Assembly: GCA_943370025.1 (NCBI GenBank)
Contig: CALRPI020000016.1
Span: 1-64,000 of the forward strand
DNA from: JAAUUE01 sp943370025
GTDB taxonomy: Bacteria > Cyanobacteriota > Cyanobacteriia > Cyanobacteriales > JAAUUE01
DNA length: 64,000 nucleotides
Direction: 5' to 3'
The first letter of the stretch is position 1. The number at the start of each line of letters is the position of its first letter. Position numbers and translations under genes: made by a program. This document shows, piece by piece, positions 1-8,343 of the stretch. The notes beneath the pieces are model-generated. The model saw nothing but the letters and a program-made list of their open reading frames with translations. It was not told the DNA's origin and did no database searches.

Positions 1-56
1 CGAAGCTGGGGTGCCACTACTCTAATTATCCTAAAACCCTTGGCGGTTGCTATATA
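1..56. repeat. Family C palindromic repeat, right half, cut by the window edge
   Basis: These bases match the right half of the complete copy at 50246-50339: a GAAGCTGGGG stretch, CTAATTATCCTAA, and the terminal GCGGTTGCTATA. The next bases (56-145, starting TAGCCGTCGCCAAGCAGG and ending AGGACTGCTATAT) look like another, degenerate element of the same style. The stretch before secG is therefore repeat-derived apart from its last 40 bases or so. Confidence 0.7.
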
Positions 57-194
57 GCCGTCGCCAAGCAGGTTACGTTGATTTGGGTGTGTTATTCTCC
101 TCTACTGGTCATCTGATGTTCGGAAGTCAACTAGGACTGCTATATTAAATAAACAAGTTAAATACGATTAAGTAAGTTTATTAATATTCCTGCC

Positions 195-437
195 ATGACA
201 GTAGTTAAAATTGTAGAAATTATCTGGTCTTTATCTGCCCTAGGCATCATTGTCCTAGTGCTACTCCATAGCCCTAAGGGAGATGGCATTGGGGGAATTG
301 GCGGACAGGCGCAGCTATTTACCAGTGCCAAAAGTGCAGAGGCATCCCTCAACCGCTTAACTTGGGGATTTTGTATAGTATTCATTGGCTTAACCGTAAT
401 TCTCAGTGCTGGCTGGTTAGTTGCCAAAGCTGTTTGA
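195..437 (+). CDS. secG: Protein translocase subunit SecG
   Basis: Small subunit of the SecYEG channel, which moves unfolded proteins across the plasma and thylakoid membranes. The 80-residue product has the family layout: a hydrophobic helix at about residues 5-24, a short Gly-rich cytoplasmic loop (GDGIGGIGGQAQLF, about 29-42) and a second hydrophobic helix at about 57-76. Length and loop are typical of cyanobacterial SecG. It lies 132 bp upstream of yidC on the same strand, so two membrane-insertion genes are neighbours; co-transcription is inferred only. Repeat-derived sequence fills the upstream region. Confidence 0.93.
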   Translation: MTVVKIVEIIWSLSALGIIVLVLLHSPKGDGIGGIGGQAQLFTSAKSAEASLNRLTWGFCIVFIGLTVILSAGWLVAKAV

Positions 438-569
438 GCTTAACTGGCTACCAATCATTAAGCCAAATTAGTAATTTGTGTTCAAAATCTAGCTAAGTTA
501 GATTAATAAACTAGGTTAGACTAACAGATATTAAACTCGAAAAAATTTATCACCCGTAACGACAAGAGC

Positions 570-1721
570 ATGGACTTTGGTATTGGATTTCTTTCAAATA
601 ACGTGATGCTGCCGATCCTAGACTTTTTCTATGGGATTTGGCCTAGCTATGGTTTAGCGATCATCGCTTTGACCCTTGTAGTCCGTTTTGCAGTATTTCC
701 CCTCAGTGCTGGGCAAATTCGCAACATGCGGCAGACGAAAATCTCCCAGCCCTTGATGAAAAAGCGCCAAGAGGAGATTCAAAGGCTCTACAAGGATGAT
801 CCAACCAAGCAACAGGAGGAGATGAGCAAACTATTCAAGGAGTTCAATCCTTTAGCTGGTTGCTTGCCCCTACTACTACAGATGCCAGTGCTATTAGCTT
901 TATTTGCTACTCTGCGGGGATCTCCTTTTGCAAATATTAACTACACAGTGGATTTACAAATTCTGCCGAAGGAACAGACAGAACTAATTCAACCCCAAGC
1001 TTTTAGTACTAAGCCTCAGAATATTTACCTCAGTGATGGTATTCATGCTCCCATCCTGGCTCTTTTACCTAAAGGAAATCGTTTAGTGGTGGGGGAAACA
1101 GCGAAAGTGGAATTCCAGTCTGTTGATGGGAAACCTTTATCGAATTTGTTAGCTCCTTACCCAGAAACTGAAATTGTTCCCACTTGGACTGTAACTAAGG
1201 GGCAAGAATCTGTCCAAGTGCAAAAAGATGGGACGATCGCTGCCTTAGGTACTGGAGATGCAACCCTACAAGGGACGATTCCCGGCATTGCGGCTAATAA
1301 GGGATTCTTATTTATTGATGCCCTCGGTAGGGTTGGTGCCTACGACCCGGATGGCACAATTCACTGGGATGTGTTGGCGCTGATTATCATGTTTGGGACT
1401 AGTGTCTACGTCAGTCAGATGTTTACTAGCCAAGGAGCACCGGGAGATCAACAGCAAGCCACCGTCAATAAAATGACTCCGATTATTTTTTCAGGCATGT
1501 TTCTGTTCTTCCCTTTGCCAGCAGGGGTGTTGATGTATATGGTGGTGGCAAACATTTTTCAAACAGTGCAGACCTTTATTCTGATGCGGGAACCCTTACC
1601 AGAAAATCTCCAAAAGCTTGCCGATGAGCAGGCGAAGGAGGCCAAAGCCAAGGAAAAGAAAGAAGACACTACGGCTCTGCCCTTTGAACCCAAAAGTTCT
1701 AAGAAAAAGCCATCTAATTAG
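570..1721 (+). CDS. yidC: Membrane protein insertase YidC/Oxa1
   Basis: Inserts and folds membrane proteins, alone or with Sec; in cyanobacteria it also serves thylakoid proteins. Visible features are an N-terminal hydrophobic segment (about residues 5-45), a charged cytoplasmic loop rich in Lys/Glu (about 50-90, with the conserved FNPLAGCLPLLLQMP stretch after it), a long non-membrane insert (about 120-265), two or three further membrane helices (about 268-345) and a Lys-rich tail. The insert contains a stretch resembling a BIG2 immunoglobulin-like fold (around WTVTKGQESVQVQKDGTIAA). Its 383 residues fit the cyanobacterial form. It is followed by khpB and DUF177, a common cyanobacterial order. 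Confidence 0.95.
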   Translation: MDFGIGFLSNNVMLPILDFFYGIWPSYGLAIIALTLVVRFAVFPLSAGQIRNMRQTKISQPLMKKRQEEIQRLYKDDPTKQQEEMSKLFKEFNPLAGCLPLLLQMPVLLALFATLRGSPFANINYTVDLQILPKEQTELIQPQAFSTKPQNIYLSDGIHAPILALLPKGNRLVVGETAKVEFQSVDGKPLSNLLAPYPETEIVPTWTVTKGQESVQVQKDGTIAALGTGDATLQGTIPGIAANKGFLFIDALGRVGAYDPDGTIHWDVLALIIMFGTSVYVSQMFTSQGAPGDQQQATVNKMTPIIFSGMFLFFPLPAGVLMYMVVANIFQTVQTFILMREPLPENLQKLADEQAKEAKAKEKKEDTTALPFEPKSSKKKPSN

Positions 1722-1744
1722 GTTGGGCATTCAGGATTTACCCA

Positions 1745-1797
1745 TTTAGTTTTTTTGGGGACTGAGGGTCGTCGAAGCCCACAAAAAACTAAAGCTC
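1745..1797. repeat. Palindrome related to family B, between yidC and khpB
   Basis: TTTAGTTTTTTTGGG pairs with CCCACAAAAAACTAAA around a loop GACTGAGGGTCGTCGAAG. That loop is the reverse complement of the CTTCGACGACCCTCAG core of family B copies at 29230 and 43735. As RNA it would also form a strong hairpin and could act as a terminator or attenuator behind yidC. Confidence 0.7.
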
Positions 1798-1868
1798 TAC
1801 ACTAAAGCTCTACATAAGTTGTTGGCAATGGATAGTGGCAATGGGTAAGTTCTAATTATTTCTAGGTT

Positions 1869-2378
1869 ATGGACAGTTTAGCTATGAGTCAGGAATTGTT
1901 GGGGCGGGGAGAGAAATGGTTGGGATCGTTGTTGGAATTGTGCCACATGCCTGCGCCAGTCAATGGGCAGGAGCGATCGGATGCCCTAGAATCTGGACTA
2001 AATTATTGGCTAACCATCGAAGCTAGTGAATTTAGCTTGGAGCAGATTCAGGCTTTGATAGGGGAAGGGGGTAGTGTAATTGATGCAATTCAATCCCTTG
2101 CCAATGCAACCCTCAACCGAGATCAAGAGGCTGATGCTCACATTTACTACACGATCGAAATTAGTAGCTATCGAGAGCAACGGCTCCAAAAACTCCGTGA
2201 GATTGGTCTCCAAGCCTTAGAGCAGGTGCGTTCCACAGGGCAAGAGGCAGAAATTAGAGCCTTGTCTTCTGTCGATCGCCGCCAGTTACACCATCTCTTG
2301 AAGGGGTATCCAGAAATTGAGACCCAGAGCCAAGGGCAAGAACCCGATCGGCATCTAATCGTCCGTCTCAAGCAATAA
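1869..2378 (+). CDS. khpB: RNA-binding protein KhpB/Jag (KH plus R3H domains)
   Basis: A 169-residue single-strand nucleic-acid-binding protein of the Jag/EloR/KhpB family. A KH-like GxxG element is visible as GEGGSV (about residues 64-69). An R3H domain follows at about 105-168, with the conserved SSVDRRQLHHLL stretch and a downstream hydrophobic DRHLIVRL. In other bacteria the protein works with KhpA on small RNAs and on cell elongation. Its place directly after yidC is the conserved context and supports the call. Translation could also begin at the second Met (1884). Confidence 0.9.
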   Translation: MDSLAMSQELLGRGEKWLGSLLELCHMPAPVNGQERSDALESGLNYWLTIEASEFSLEQIQALIGEGGSVIDAIQSLANATLNRDQEADAHIYYTIEISSYREQRLQKLREIGLQALEQVRSTGQEAEIRALSSVDRRQLHHLLKGYPEIETQSQGQEPDRHLIVRLKQ

Positions 2379-2388
2379 ATATAAGTCA

Positions 2389-2910
2389 ATGGAAGATATT
2401 CACATTCCCCATCTGCTGAAACTCCAGCAGCAACAACAAGTAATTTCCGTAGATCAGTCTTTACCAGATCTGGAAACCCTAACTCCAGTCCGGGGCAGAA
2501 TGGTAGTACGTCATCAAGGTACTTTTTTAGAAGTGAATGCCCAAGTAGAGACAATCATTACCTTAAGTTGCGATCGCTGCCTCCAGCAATATAATCAACG
2601 TCTCCGGGTAGACCAAACAGAAATTATTGTTCTTGACCCCAAGGTGGATCAGGTGCAAGATTATCCCCTCGAACAGGAAGTTCCTTGGGAAGAACTAGTG
2701 GAAACCCTTTCTCCTCAGGGGCATTTCTCCCCGGAAACTTGGCTCTACGAACACTTATGCCTATCTTTGCCTTCCAAACAACTATGCAATTCTGATTGCC
2801 TAGGTATTTCTGTGGCTCCCCAATTGCCCAGTAATCCTCCTCCAGAAGATTCCCCCCAGAGAGATCACCGATGGGAAGCTTTAGAGATATTGAAAAAACA
2901 ATTATCCTAG
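2389..2910 (+). CDS. YceD-family DUF177 protein
   Basis: A 173-residue member of DUF177 (YceD). In bacteria this family is linked to ribosome and large-subunit RNA metabolism, and in plants to plastid 23S rRNA accumulation. The hallmark is the metal-binding-like motif LSCDRCLQQY (about residues 57-66), with a second Cys pair near residues 124-135 (CLSLPSKQLCNSDC). It starts 10 bp after khpB, so the two are probably co-transcribed. The exact biochemical role is not settled. Confidence 0.85.
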   Translation: MEDIHIPHLLKLQQQQQVISVDQSLPDLETLTPVRGRMVVRHQGTFLEVNAQVETIITLSCDRCLQQYNQRLRVDQTEIIVLDPKVDQVQDYPLEQEVPWEELVETLSPQGHFSPETWLYEHLCLSLPSKQLCNSDCLGISVAPQLPSNPPPEDSPQRDHRWEALEILKKQLS

Positions 2911-2959
2911 AGTTTTGTGCTCCTTAAGGAGCTTCTTACTCCTTAAGGAACTTCTTACA

Positions 2960-2985
2960 AAGTGGGGGGACTTCGCTCCCCACTT
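2960..2985. terminator. GC-rich hairpin after DUF177 gene
   Basis: AAGTGGGG pairs with CCCCACTT around GGACTTCGCT. It sits about 50 bp after the DUF177 stop, following a short duplicated CTCCTTAAGGA unit (2925-2950). There is no clean T-run, so termination is plausible but unproven; it may also be a repeat remnant. Confidence 0.45.
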
Positions 2986-3020
2986 ATTCCCCAGAAAAAG
3001 GAAACACATTTTTCTGGGAA

Positions 3021-3082
3021 GATACAGCAGTTTGAAAGTGGGTGGCTAGCCACCTACTCTCAAACCCAACTACGTAAGAACC
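3021..3082. repeat. Family D repeat, partial copy
   Basis: It begins GATACAGCAGTTTGAAAGTGGG and has the matching inverted arm CCTACTCTCAAACCCAACTA. This is the left half of the family D element seen complete at 8204, 44538, 51338 and 51503. The usual right part (TTTCAGGAAATAC...GTACTGTA) is missing. A 67-codon open frame crossing it has no coding character. Confidence 0.7.
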
Positions 3083-3161
3083 TTGTTTTTGCACAAACCC
3101 TCAACAAACTCTGCTACATTCTAATAAATCCTAATTATTCCCTGATTAATTTCTTACTCCT

Positions 3162-4424
3162 GTGACTACTACTCCCTTACCCCGCAATCCCAACTCCACG
3201 CCCTCTAACCCAAATCCTCTTCAGCCCCTCTCCCAGCCTGATGCCCTAGGACGCTACGGCAAGTTTGGCGGCAAATACGTACCAGAGACTTTAATGCCTG
3301 CCTTGAGCGAACTAGAGGAGGCTTTTCATTACCATTATCAACAGCCAGAATTTCAAGCCGAGTTTCAGGGCTTGTTGCGAGATTATGTGGGCAGACCCAG
3401 CCCTCTGTATTTTGCCGATCGCCTAACTGCCCACTATGCCAGACCCGACGGCACTGGAGCGCAGATTTATCTCAAACGAGAAGACCTGAACCACACCGGG
3501 GCGCACAAGATCAATAATGCCCTGGGACAAGTCCTGCTGGCAAAACGGATGGGAAAACGGCGGGTGATTGCTGAAACCGGAGCCGGGCAGCACGGGGTGG
3601 CAACAGCTACGGTCTGTGCCAGATTTGGCTTGGAATGCATCATCTACATGGGGGTGCATGACATGGAGCGTCAGGCATTGAATGTATTTCGGATGCGGTT
3701 GATGGGGGCAGAGGTGCGTCCGGTGGCTGCTGGGACAGGAACCCTGAAGGATGCCACTTCTGAGGCGATTCGGGATTGGGTGACCAATGTGGAACATACC
3801 CATTACATCCTTGGTTCGGTGGCTGGTCCCCATCCCTACCCAATGATTGTTCGGGATCTGCAAGCCGTGATTGGGGTGGAAACTCGTCAACAATGTCTAG
3901 AAAAATGGGGAGGATTGCCGGATATTCTCTTGGCTTGTATTGGTGGCGGGTCGAATGCTATGGGCTTATTCCATGAATTTGTCGGCGAAAAATCTATTCG
4001 CTTGATTGGGGTGGAAGCCGCTGGGGAAGGAATTGACACGGGTAAGCACGCCGCGACCTTAACTATGGGACAGGTAGGAGTATTGCATGGAGCAATGAGT
4101 TATCTCTTGCAAGACGATGATGGACAAGTGATTGAACCCCATTCTATTAGTGCCGGGTTAGACTATCCGGGGGTGGGACCAGAGCATAGTTACCTGAAGG
4201 ATTCCCAACGGGCAGAATACTACAGCGTCACAGATAAAGATGCCCTAGCAGGGTTTAAGCGTCTTTCAATGTTGGAAGGGATTATTCCCGCCCTAGAAAC
4301 TGCCCATGCGATCGCCTACCTAGAAACCCTCTGTCCTCAATTAACAGGTTCTCCGAAAATTGTGATTAACTGTTCAGGACGGGGCGATAAAGACGTGCAA
4401 ACCGTGGCAAAATTCTTGATCTAA
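3162..4424 (+). CDS. trpB: Tryptophan synthase beta chain
   Basis: Joins indole, received from TrpA, to L-serine to make L-tryptophan; cytoplasmic and PLP-dependent. The 420-residue product shows the family signatures in order: RYGKFGGKYVPETLMPAL near residue 32, the PLP-lysine motif LNHTGAHKINNALGQ (about 113-127), ETGAGQHGVATAT (about 138-150), the glycine-rich phosphate loop CIGGGSNAMG (about 263-272) and the C-terminal SGRGDKD. The start is GTG at 3162, leaving a Pro/Asn-rich N-terminal extension of about 28 residues before the conserved core. No trpA is adjacent. Confidence 0.97.
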   Translation: MTTTPLPRNPNSTPSNPNPLQPLSQPDALGRYGKFGGKYVPETLMPALSELEEAFHYHYQQPEFQAEFQGLLRDYVGRPSPLYFADRLTAHYARPDGTGAQIYLKREDLNHTGAHKINNALGQVLLAKRMGKRRVIAETGAGQHGVATATVCARFGLECIIYMGVHDMERQALNVFRMRLMGAEVRPVAAGTGTLKDATSEAIRDWVTNVEHTHYILGSVAGPHPYPMIVRDLQAVIGVETRQQCLEKWGGLPDILLACIGGGSNAMGLFHEFVGEKSIRLIGVEAAGEGIDTGKHAATLTMGQVGVLHGAMSYLLQDDDGQVIEPHSISAGLDYPGVGPEHSYLKDSQRAEYYSVTDKDALAGFKRLSMLEGIIPALETAHAIAYLETLCPQLTGSPKIVINCSGRGDKDVQTVAKFLI

Positions 4425-4430
4425 TGTTTT

Positions 4431-4492
4431 GGGGACATTTTTGTGGGCTTCGACTTCGCTCAGCCCACAAAAATGCCCCGTCGAGTAAGTCC
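4431..4492. repeat. Family B palindrome after trpB
   Basis: GGGGACATTTTTGTGGGC pairs with GCCCACAAAAATGCCCC around TTCGACTTCGCTCA, followed by a GTAAGTCCT end. It matches the centre and right end of family B; the left end (AGGACTTACGCACTG) is missing. It starts within 10 bp of the trpB stop and may act as its terminator. Confidence 0.75.
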
Positions 4493-4526
4493 TGAGCCTG
4501 TCAGATTTTTTTCATGAAAATATTCC

Positions 4527-5138
4527 ATGAGATTAAAAGCAATTCCTCTTTCGGTAATTACGACAACTGTCGCTGCGATCGCTAGTCTTCCTGTATTGAT
4601 CACGGCTGTCTCGGCAACTTCCAAACAGGTGGAAACCCCGATTCCCCCCTTTGGCACGCTTCCGGTAACTTCCCCTGGGGCTTCAGGAGGTTGGATGAAT
4701 TCTCGTTTGAATACCCCGGATAATTCCGATCGTAAGCAAGGGGTCACTTCTATAGCAGCCCTAGAAAGAACCGTCTATCAACAGGTAAATCAGTATCGTC
4801 AATCCCGAAATCTGCCCCCTTTAGCGATCGATGAGCGAATTAGCCAACAGGCAAGGCTACATTCCCAAGCTATGGCTAATGGTAGTGTTAGTTTTAGCCA
4901 TAATGGTTTTGCTCAACGAGTCCAGGCGATCGCCCAAATTATCCCCAACCAAGGAACGGCAGAAAACGTCGCCTACAACCAAGGTTACTCTGACCCCGTT
5001 GCCCAAGCTCTCCGAGGCTGGATCGCCAGCGATGTCCACCGTCGAAACCTAGAAGGACAGTACACAATGACCGGGATTGGGGTAGCTCAAAATAGTCGAG
5101 GGCAGGTTTTCTTTACTCAATTATTTGTCCAGAGGTAA
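4527..5138 (+). CDS. Secreted CAP-domain (SCP/PR1-like) protein
   Basis: A 203-residue exported protein of unknown substrate. The N-terminus is a signal peptide (RLKAIPLSVITTTVAAIASLPVL, then a small-residue region). A low-complexity Pro/Ser linker follows to about residue 75. The CAP domain occupies about 80-203, with the family landmarks NQYRQSRNLPPL, QARLHSQAMA, FSHNGFAQRV, ENVAYNQGY and the C-terminal GIGVAQNSRGQVFFTQLF. Related cyanobacterial and Bacillus YkwD-like proteins have this architecture. It lies 14 bp upstream of the RNase D-like gene; a functional link is not evident. Confidence 0.88.
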   Translation: MRLKAIPLSVITTTVAAIASLPVLITAVSATSKQVETPIPPFGTLPVTSPGASGGWMNSRLNTPDNSDRKQGVTSIAALERTVYQQVNQYRQSRNLPPLAIDERISQQARLHSQAMANGSVSFSHNGFAQRVQAIAQIIPNQGTAENVAYNQGYSDPVAQALRGWIASDVHRRNLEGQYTMTGIGVAQNSRGQVFFTQLFVQR

Positions 5139-5152
5139 AAGGAATTTACATA

Positions 5153-5782
5153 ATGAATAATGATAACTTTTCAGTTTGTGAGCAAGATTTAAGCGATGTA
5201 ATCTTGGATCGATATTTAGCTGCTTCGGAGTTGGCGATCGATACGGAGACGATGGGATTATTGCCTCTGCGCGATCGACTATGTTTAGTGCAAATTTGTG
5301 ACCCAGCAGGTTATGTAACTGTAGTCCGGATTGCCCGGAAACAGAGAGAGGCTCCCAAACTAAAGCAACTTTTAGAAACAGTTAATATTCCTAAAATATT
5401 CCATTTTGCTCGCTTTGATGTGGCGCAACTAGCTCATCATTTAGATATTCAAGTGCAGCCAATTTTCTGCACCAAAATAGCCAGCAAATTAGCCCGGACT
5501 TATACTAATAAACATGGCTTAAAAGACCTAATTCAAGAACTATCAAAAGTAGAGTTAGATAAAACTTCCCAAAGCTCTGACTGGGGCAATGCCGAGAACC
5601 TTTCGGAAGAGCAGTTAAGCTATGCAGCAAATGATGTGCGCTATTTGATTCAGGCACGGGAGAAATTAATTATGATGTTGCAAAGGGAAGAGCGCTGGGA
5701 TCTCGCTCAAAAGTGTTTTCAGGCAATTCCCGTAATTGTGGAGTTAGACCTTTTACAATATCAAAGTATTTTTGAGCATTAG
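5153..5782 (+). CDS. RNase D-type 3'-5' exonuclease (DEDDy)
   Basis: A 209-residue exonuclease domain without the HRDC domains of E. coli RNase D, the usual short cyanobacterial form. All catalytic acids are visible: D and E in AIDTETMGL (about residue 30), D in FHFARFDVAQLA (about 88) and the YxxxD of SYAANDVRYL (about 163). It probably trims structured RNA 3' ends, including tRNA precursors. A perfect 16-bp hairpin lies just after its stop. Confidence 0.9.
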   Translation: MNNDNFSVCEQDLSDVILDRYLAASELAIDTETMGLLPLRDRLCLVQICDPAGYVTVVRIARKQREAPKLKQLLETVNIPKIFHFARFDVAQLAHHLDIQVQPIFCTKIASKLARTYTNKHGLKDLIQELSKVELDKTSQSSDWGNAENLSEEQLSYAANDVRYLIQAREKLIMMLQREERWDLAQKCFQAIPVIVELDLLQYQSIFEH

Positions 5783-5787
5783 TACAA

Positions 5788-5822
5788 TGAGAATATGCCG
5801 CGCGTTGCGCGGCATATTCTCA
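5788..5822. terminator. Perfect 16-bp hairpin after RNase D gene
   Basis: TGAGAATATGCCGCGC and GCGCGGCATATTCTCA pair perfectly around the 3-base loop GTT, 6 bp after the stop codon. It has no T-run, so it may be a stabilising 3' structure or a small palindromic repeat rather than a classic terminator. Confidence 0.6.
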
Positions 5823-5848
5823 ACCAAAATCGTTAGATAAGAATTTAT

Positions 5849-6406
5849 ATGCCTCTTGGAAATGAACCTTCGGAATTAATTCAACAGCGCCTTGCCTACC
5901 GGGGCAGGAAATTTGGTTTTCAGGTCGATCGCTTGCGGCTACCCAATGGTGTGGAAGGAGATTGGGAATGGATCCGCCATCCGGGGGGAGCTTTGGCAAT
6001 TCCGGTTACCAACGAAGGGAAATTAGTCTTGGTGAGACAATACCGCTTTGCCACTCAGGGCAGATTGTTAGAATTTCCGGCAGGGACGGTGGAGCCAAAG
6101 GAAGACCCAGCGGAAACTATCCGTCGAGAAGTGGAAGAAGAAACTGGCTACCGCGCCCACAAGTGGCGCAAGTTGGGAGAATTTTTTCTTGCTCCGGGAT
6201 ATTCCGATGAGGTGATCTATGCCTTTCTGGCAGAGGATTTGGAACTGTTGGCGACTCCCCCAGATCAGGATGAGGATGAAGATATAGAGGTGGTGTTGAT
6301 GACTCCGGCAGAACTAGAGGCGGCAATTTTAGCCGGGGAGGCAGTGGATGCCAAGTCGATCGCCAGTTTCTTCCTCGCCCGTCCTTTATTGCTCCACTCA
6401 CTATAG
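5849..6406 (+). CDS. Nudix hydrolase, ADP-ribose pyrophosphatase type
   Basis: A 185-residue Nudix enzyme, probably hydrolysing ADP-ribose or a related nucleoside diphosphate sugar. The complete Nudix box is visible from Gly78 (GTVEPKEDPAETIRREV, followed by EEETGY), preceded by the NudF-like LVRQYRFATQGRLLEFPAG. The tail holds acidic stretches and a C-terminal helix. Substrate cannot be assigned from sequence alone. The next gene begins 7 bp after its stop on the same strand, so the two may be translated from one message. Confidence 0.88.
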   Translation: MPLGNEPSELIQQRLAYRGRKFGFQVDRLRLPNGVEGDWEWIRHPGGALAIPVTNEGKLVLVRQYRFATQGRLLEFPAGTVEPKEDPAETIRREVEEETGYRAHKWRKLGEFFLAPGYSDEVIYAFLAEDLELLATPPDQDEDEDIEVVLMTPAELEAAILAGEAVDAKSIASFFLARPLLLHSL

Positions 6407-6412
6407 GCGATC

Positions 6413-6922
6413 ATGCTGACTGAGCAACATATTGCTGAAGCTTTGAGTCGTGCTTATGTCAGGGCGATTGCTGGACGCGCTGGACTCAACTTGGCGATTC
6501 GAGAATACGACTATGGTGTAGATGGCAGCTTTGATGAGGTTGTAGTACGTCAAAACCGTCGGGTCGAATCTGGCTTTTCCCTCAGCTTTCAACTTAAAGC
6601 CTCGACCCAATGGCAACTGGATGATATTCAGGTTATCTATGACTTGGAAGCAAAGACCTACAATGATTTGATTCTCAGACGCAGCATGAGAAGTGCAACA
6701 CCCTGTATTCTGATTTTGTTAGCTCTGCCCTTGGATTCTAGGCAGTGGCTTATTTGCGAAGAAACACAACTCAGATTGCAAGGAACCTGCTACTGGGAAT
6801 ACCTTAGCGGTAGGCTCAGCGAAAATCGCCAATCCGTGAGGATTAGAATTCCAAGATCGCAACGCCTCACCCCAGAATCTTTGCTAACCTTAATAGAGAA
6901 TGTCAAAACAGGAGAGTGGTGA
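6413..6922 (+). CDS. DUF4365 protein, nuclease-like
   Basis: A 169-residue protein resembling DUF4365. The region LAIREYDYGVDGSF (about residues 24-37) followed by LSFQLKAS (about 57-64) gives the D...QxK pattern of PD-(D/E)xK nuclease folds. DUF4365 domains often occur in accessory or defence-related loci. The stop overlaps the start of the next gene (TGATG), so the two are translationally coupled. I infer a DNA or RNA cleavage role; no target is indicated. Confidence 0.7.
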   Translation: MLTEQHIAEALSRAYVRAIAGRAGLNLAIREYDYGVDGSFDEVVVRQNRRVESGFSLSFQLKASTQWQLDDIQVIYDLEAKTYNDLILRRSMRSATPCILILLALPLDSRQWLICEETQLRLQGTCYWEYLSGRLSENRQSVRIRIPRSQRLTPESLLTLIENVKTGEW

Positions 6923-7221
6923 TGACCCCTGAAGTCTTGTCAAATTATCCCCAAATCCAAGAACTTCACGTAGCTGAAGTGGTCAGCTATCTCAAGGAAA
7001 ATCACTGGATATCAGTCAGTCATCCCAGCCCACGCTTGCTGGTGTTTGAGAAAGGAGTTGACGATCAAGGCAAGTCAATTCAGATTGTTTTACCAAGTAA
7101 GGATGATTATGAAGATACGACCTATTTGCTAGCCAAAGCGGTAAATCTTCTTTCTGTTCTAGAATCCGTGCCATTCCAAGAAATTGTGAAAGCGATCGAT
7201 GTGTCTGCCCATGTTAGTTAG
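6922..7221 (+). CDS. Small partner protein of the DUF4365 gene, unknown function
   Basis: A 99-residue protein of unknown function. I place the start at ATG 6922, overlapping the upstream stop as TGATG, with AGGAGAG at 6910-6916 as a well-placed ribosome site; GTG at 6916 is an alternative. The product is acidic, with a predicted helix-strand pattern (VVSYLKENHWISVSHPSPRLLVFEKG) and no membrane segment. Tight coupling suggests it is an immunity, antitoxin or cofactor protein for the DUF4365 product, but that is inference. It converges on the LysR gene 8 bp away. Confidence 0.65.
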   Translation: MTPEVLSNYPQIQELHVAEVVSYLKENHWISVSHPSPRLLVFEKGVDDQGKSIQIVLPSKDDYEDTTYLLAKAVNLLSVLESVPFQEIVKAIDVSAHVS

Positions 7222-7229
7222 CTAAAATA

Positions 7230-8147
7230 TTAGATTTTTTCGCAAAGTGTTTGCAGGGTTTGACGTATCCACTCGCTAGCTTCATCGTTATCGCTTAATT
7301 GGCTCCACAGCATCGAAACAGTCCAAGAAGGTAGATCGATCGGCAGATCGAAAACCTCCACTGCATTGAGCTGCGAAAAATATTCAGCCATCCGTGCCGG
7401 TATGACTGTAATGAGATCCGTAGTGGCAATGATCGAGGGTAAAACCAACTGATGGGGCACAGTTAGAGCCACGCGCCGCTGTAAGTTATATTCAGCCAGC
7501 ACTCGATCGATCACACCGACTTCATCGCGGCGAATTGTGTGTAGCGCATGAGAAAGGTTAGCAAATACATCCAAGGTCATGGGCTTATGTGCCAGTGCTG
7601 GATGGTTTTGACGGGCAATGCCCACAAAGCATTCTTGGAATAGCGGCAGACAGAGAGATTGTCGTGGTGGGTGCGGAAACACACCGATCGCCAAATCCAC
7701 AATCCCTTTTTCCAACAGATCGCCCACCTGATCTTTCTCGAATTCAATGACTCTAAAATTTAGACAAGGGGCGGTTTGCTGGCAATGGGCAATCAGTTTG
7801 GGTAACAGCACAAAGCTCATATAATCGGGACTACCGATCGTCAAGCTGCGGGAATCTGATGCTGCTACAAAGCTTTGGTGCGATTCCAGGGTTTGTCGCA
7901 CTTGTTGGAGGGCTGCAAAAATACCAGGGGCGATCGCCTGTGCTTTGGCTGTCGGTCGCATTTCTCGACCCACTCGGATAAATAATTCATCATTGAATAC
8001 TGTTCTCAATCGCCCTAATGCCGCACTCATCGCAGGCTGTCCCAAATAGATCCGCTGGGCAGCCAGCGTTACACTCCGTTCCTCAAAAAGTGCTTCAAAA
8101 GCCACCAGCAAGTTTAAGTCTATTTGAGCTAGTTCAATTGATTTCAT
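7230..8147 (-). CDS. LysR-family transcriptional regulator
   Basis: A 305-residue LTTR. The N-terminal winged helix-turn-helix covers about residues 8-67 (LNLLVAFEALFEERSVTLAA, then AMSAALGRLR and ELFIRVGREM). The effector domain spans about 90-300 and has the NodD/NahR-like look (IGVFPHPP, CFVGIARQNHP). It is divergent from the NmrA-like gene, the classic LysR-target arrangement, and probably controls it and itself. A dyad at 8183-8199 in the shared intergenic region is a candidate operator. The effector is unknown. Confidence 0.92.
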   Translation of the reverse strand: MKSIELAQIDLNLLVAFEALFEERSVTLAAQRIYLGQPAMSAALGRLRTVFNDELFIRVGREMRPTAKAQAIAPGIFAALQQVRQTLESHQSFVAASDSRSLTIGSPDYMSFVLLPKLIAHCQQTAPCLNFRVIEFEKDQVGDLLEKGIVDLAIGVFPHPPRQSLCLPLFQECFVGIARQNHPALAHKPMTLDVFANLSHALHTIRRDEVGVIDRVLAEYNLQRRVALTVPHQLVLPSIIATTDLITVIPARMAEYFSQLNAVEVFDLPIDLPSWTVSMLWSQLSDNDEASEWIRQTLQTLCEKI

Positions 8148-8182
8148 TAATTTACTTCATCATTAGAATCGATTTGATTAAT

Positions 8183-8199
8183 TTAGCATGTCTTGCTAA
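8183..8199. promoter_or_regulatory. Candidate LysR operator
   Basis: TTAGCA and TGCTAA form a 6-bp dyad separated by five bases, matching the T-N11-A form of LysR sites. It lies 35 bp upstream of the LysR start and on the promoter side of the divergent gene. No footprint evidence exists. Confidence 0.4.
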
Positions 8200-8203
8200 G
8201 GTA

Positions 8204-8311
8204 AATACAGCGGTTTGTGTGTGGGCGGCTGTCGCCGCCCACACACAAACCCAAACCTAGCAATTGTTTCAGGAAATACAGGTTATTCCATTTACATGAA
8301 AAGTACTGTAT
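8204..8311. repeat. Family D repeat, complete copy
   Basis: It runs from TACAGCGGTTTG to AAAAGTACTGTA, with the internal perfect palindrome TTTGTGTGTGGGCGGC / CGCCGCCCACACACAAA. A TA dinucleotide sits at both ends. It lies between the LysR operator candidate and the NmrA-like gene, so it may displace or alter that gene's promoter. Confidence 0.85.
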
Positions 8312-8343
8312 CGAGTGCATGAAATAAATTTCAGGAGAAATAG

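Noticed and set aside
2962..3165. 67-codon open frame before trpB
   Set aside because: It runs through a hairpin and a partial family D repeat, has no ribosome site and no protein-like composition, and overlaps the trpB start.
3423..3893. 156-codon frame antisense to trpB
   Set aside because: Lies wholly within the strongly supported trpB gene; His/Cys-rich shadow translation without any family pattern.
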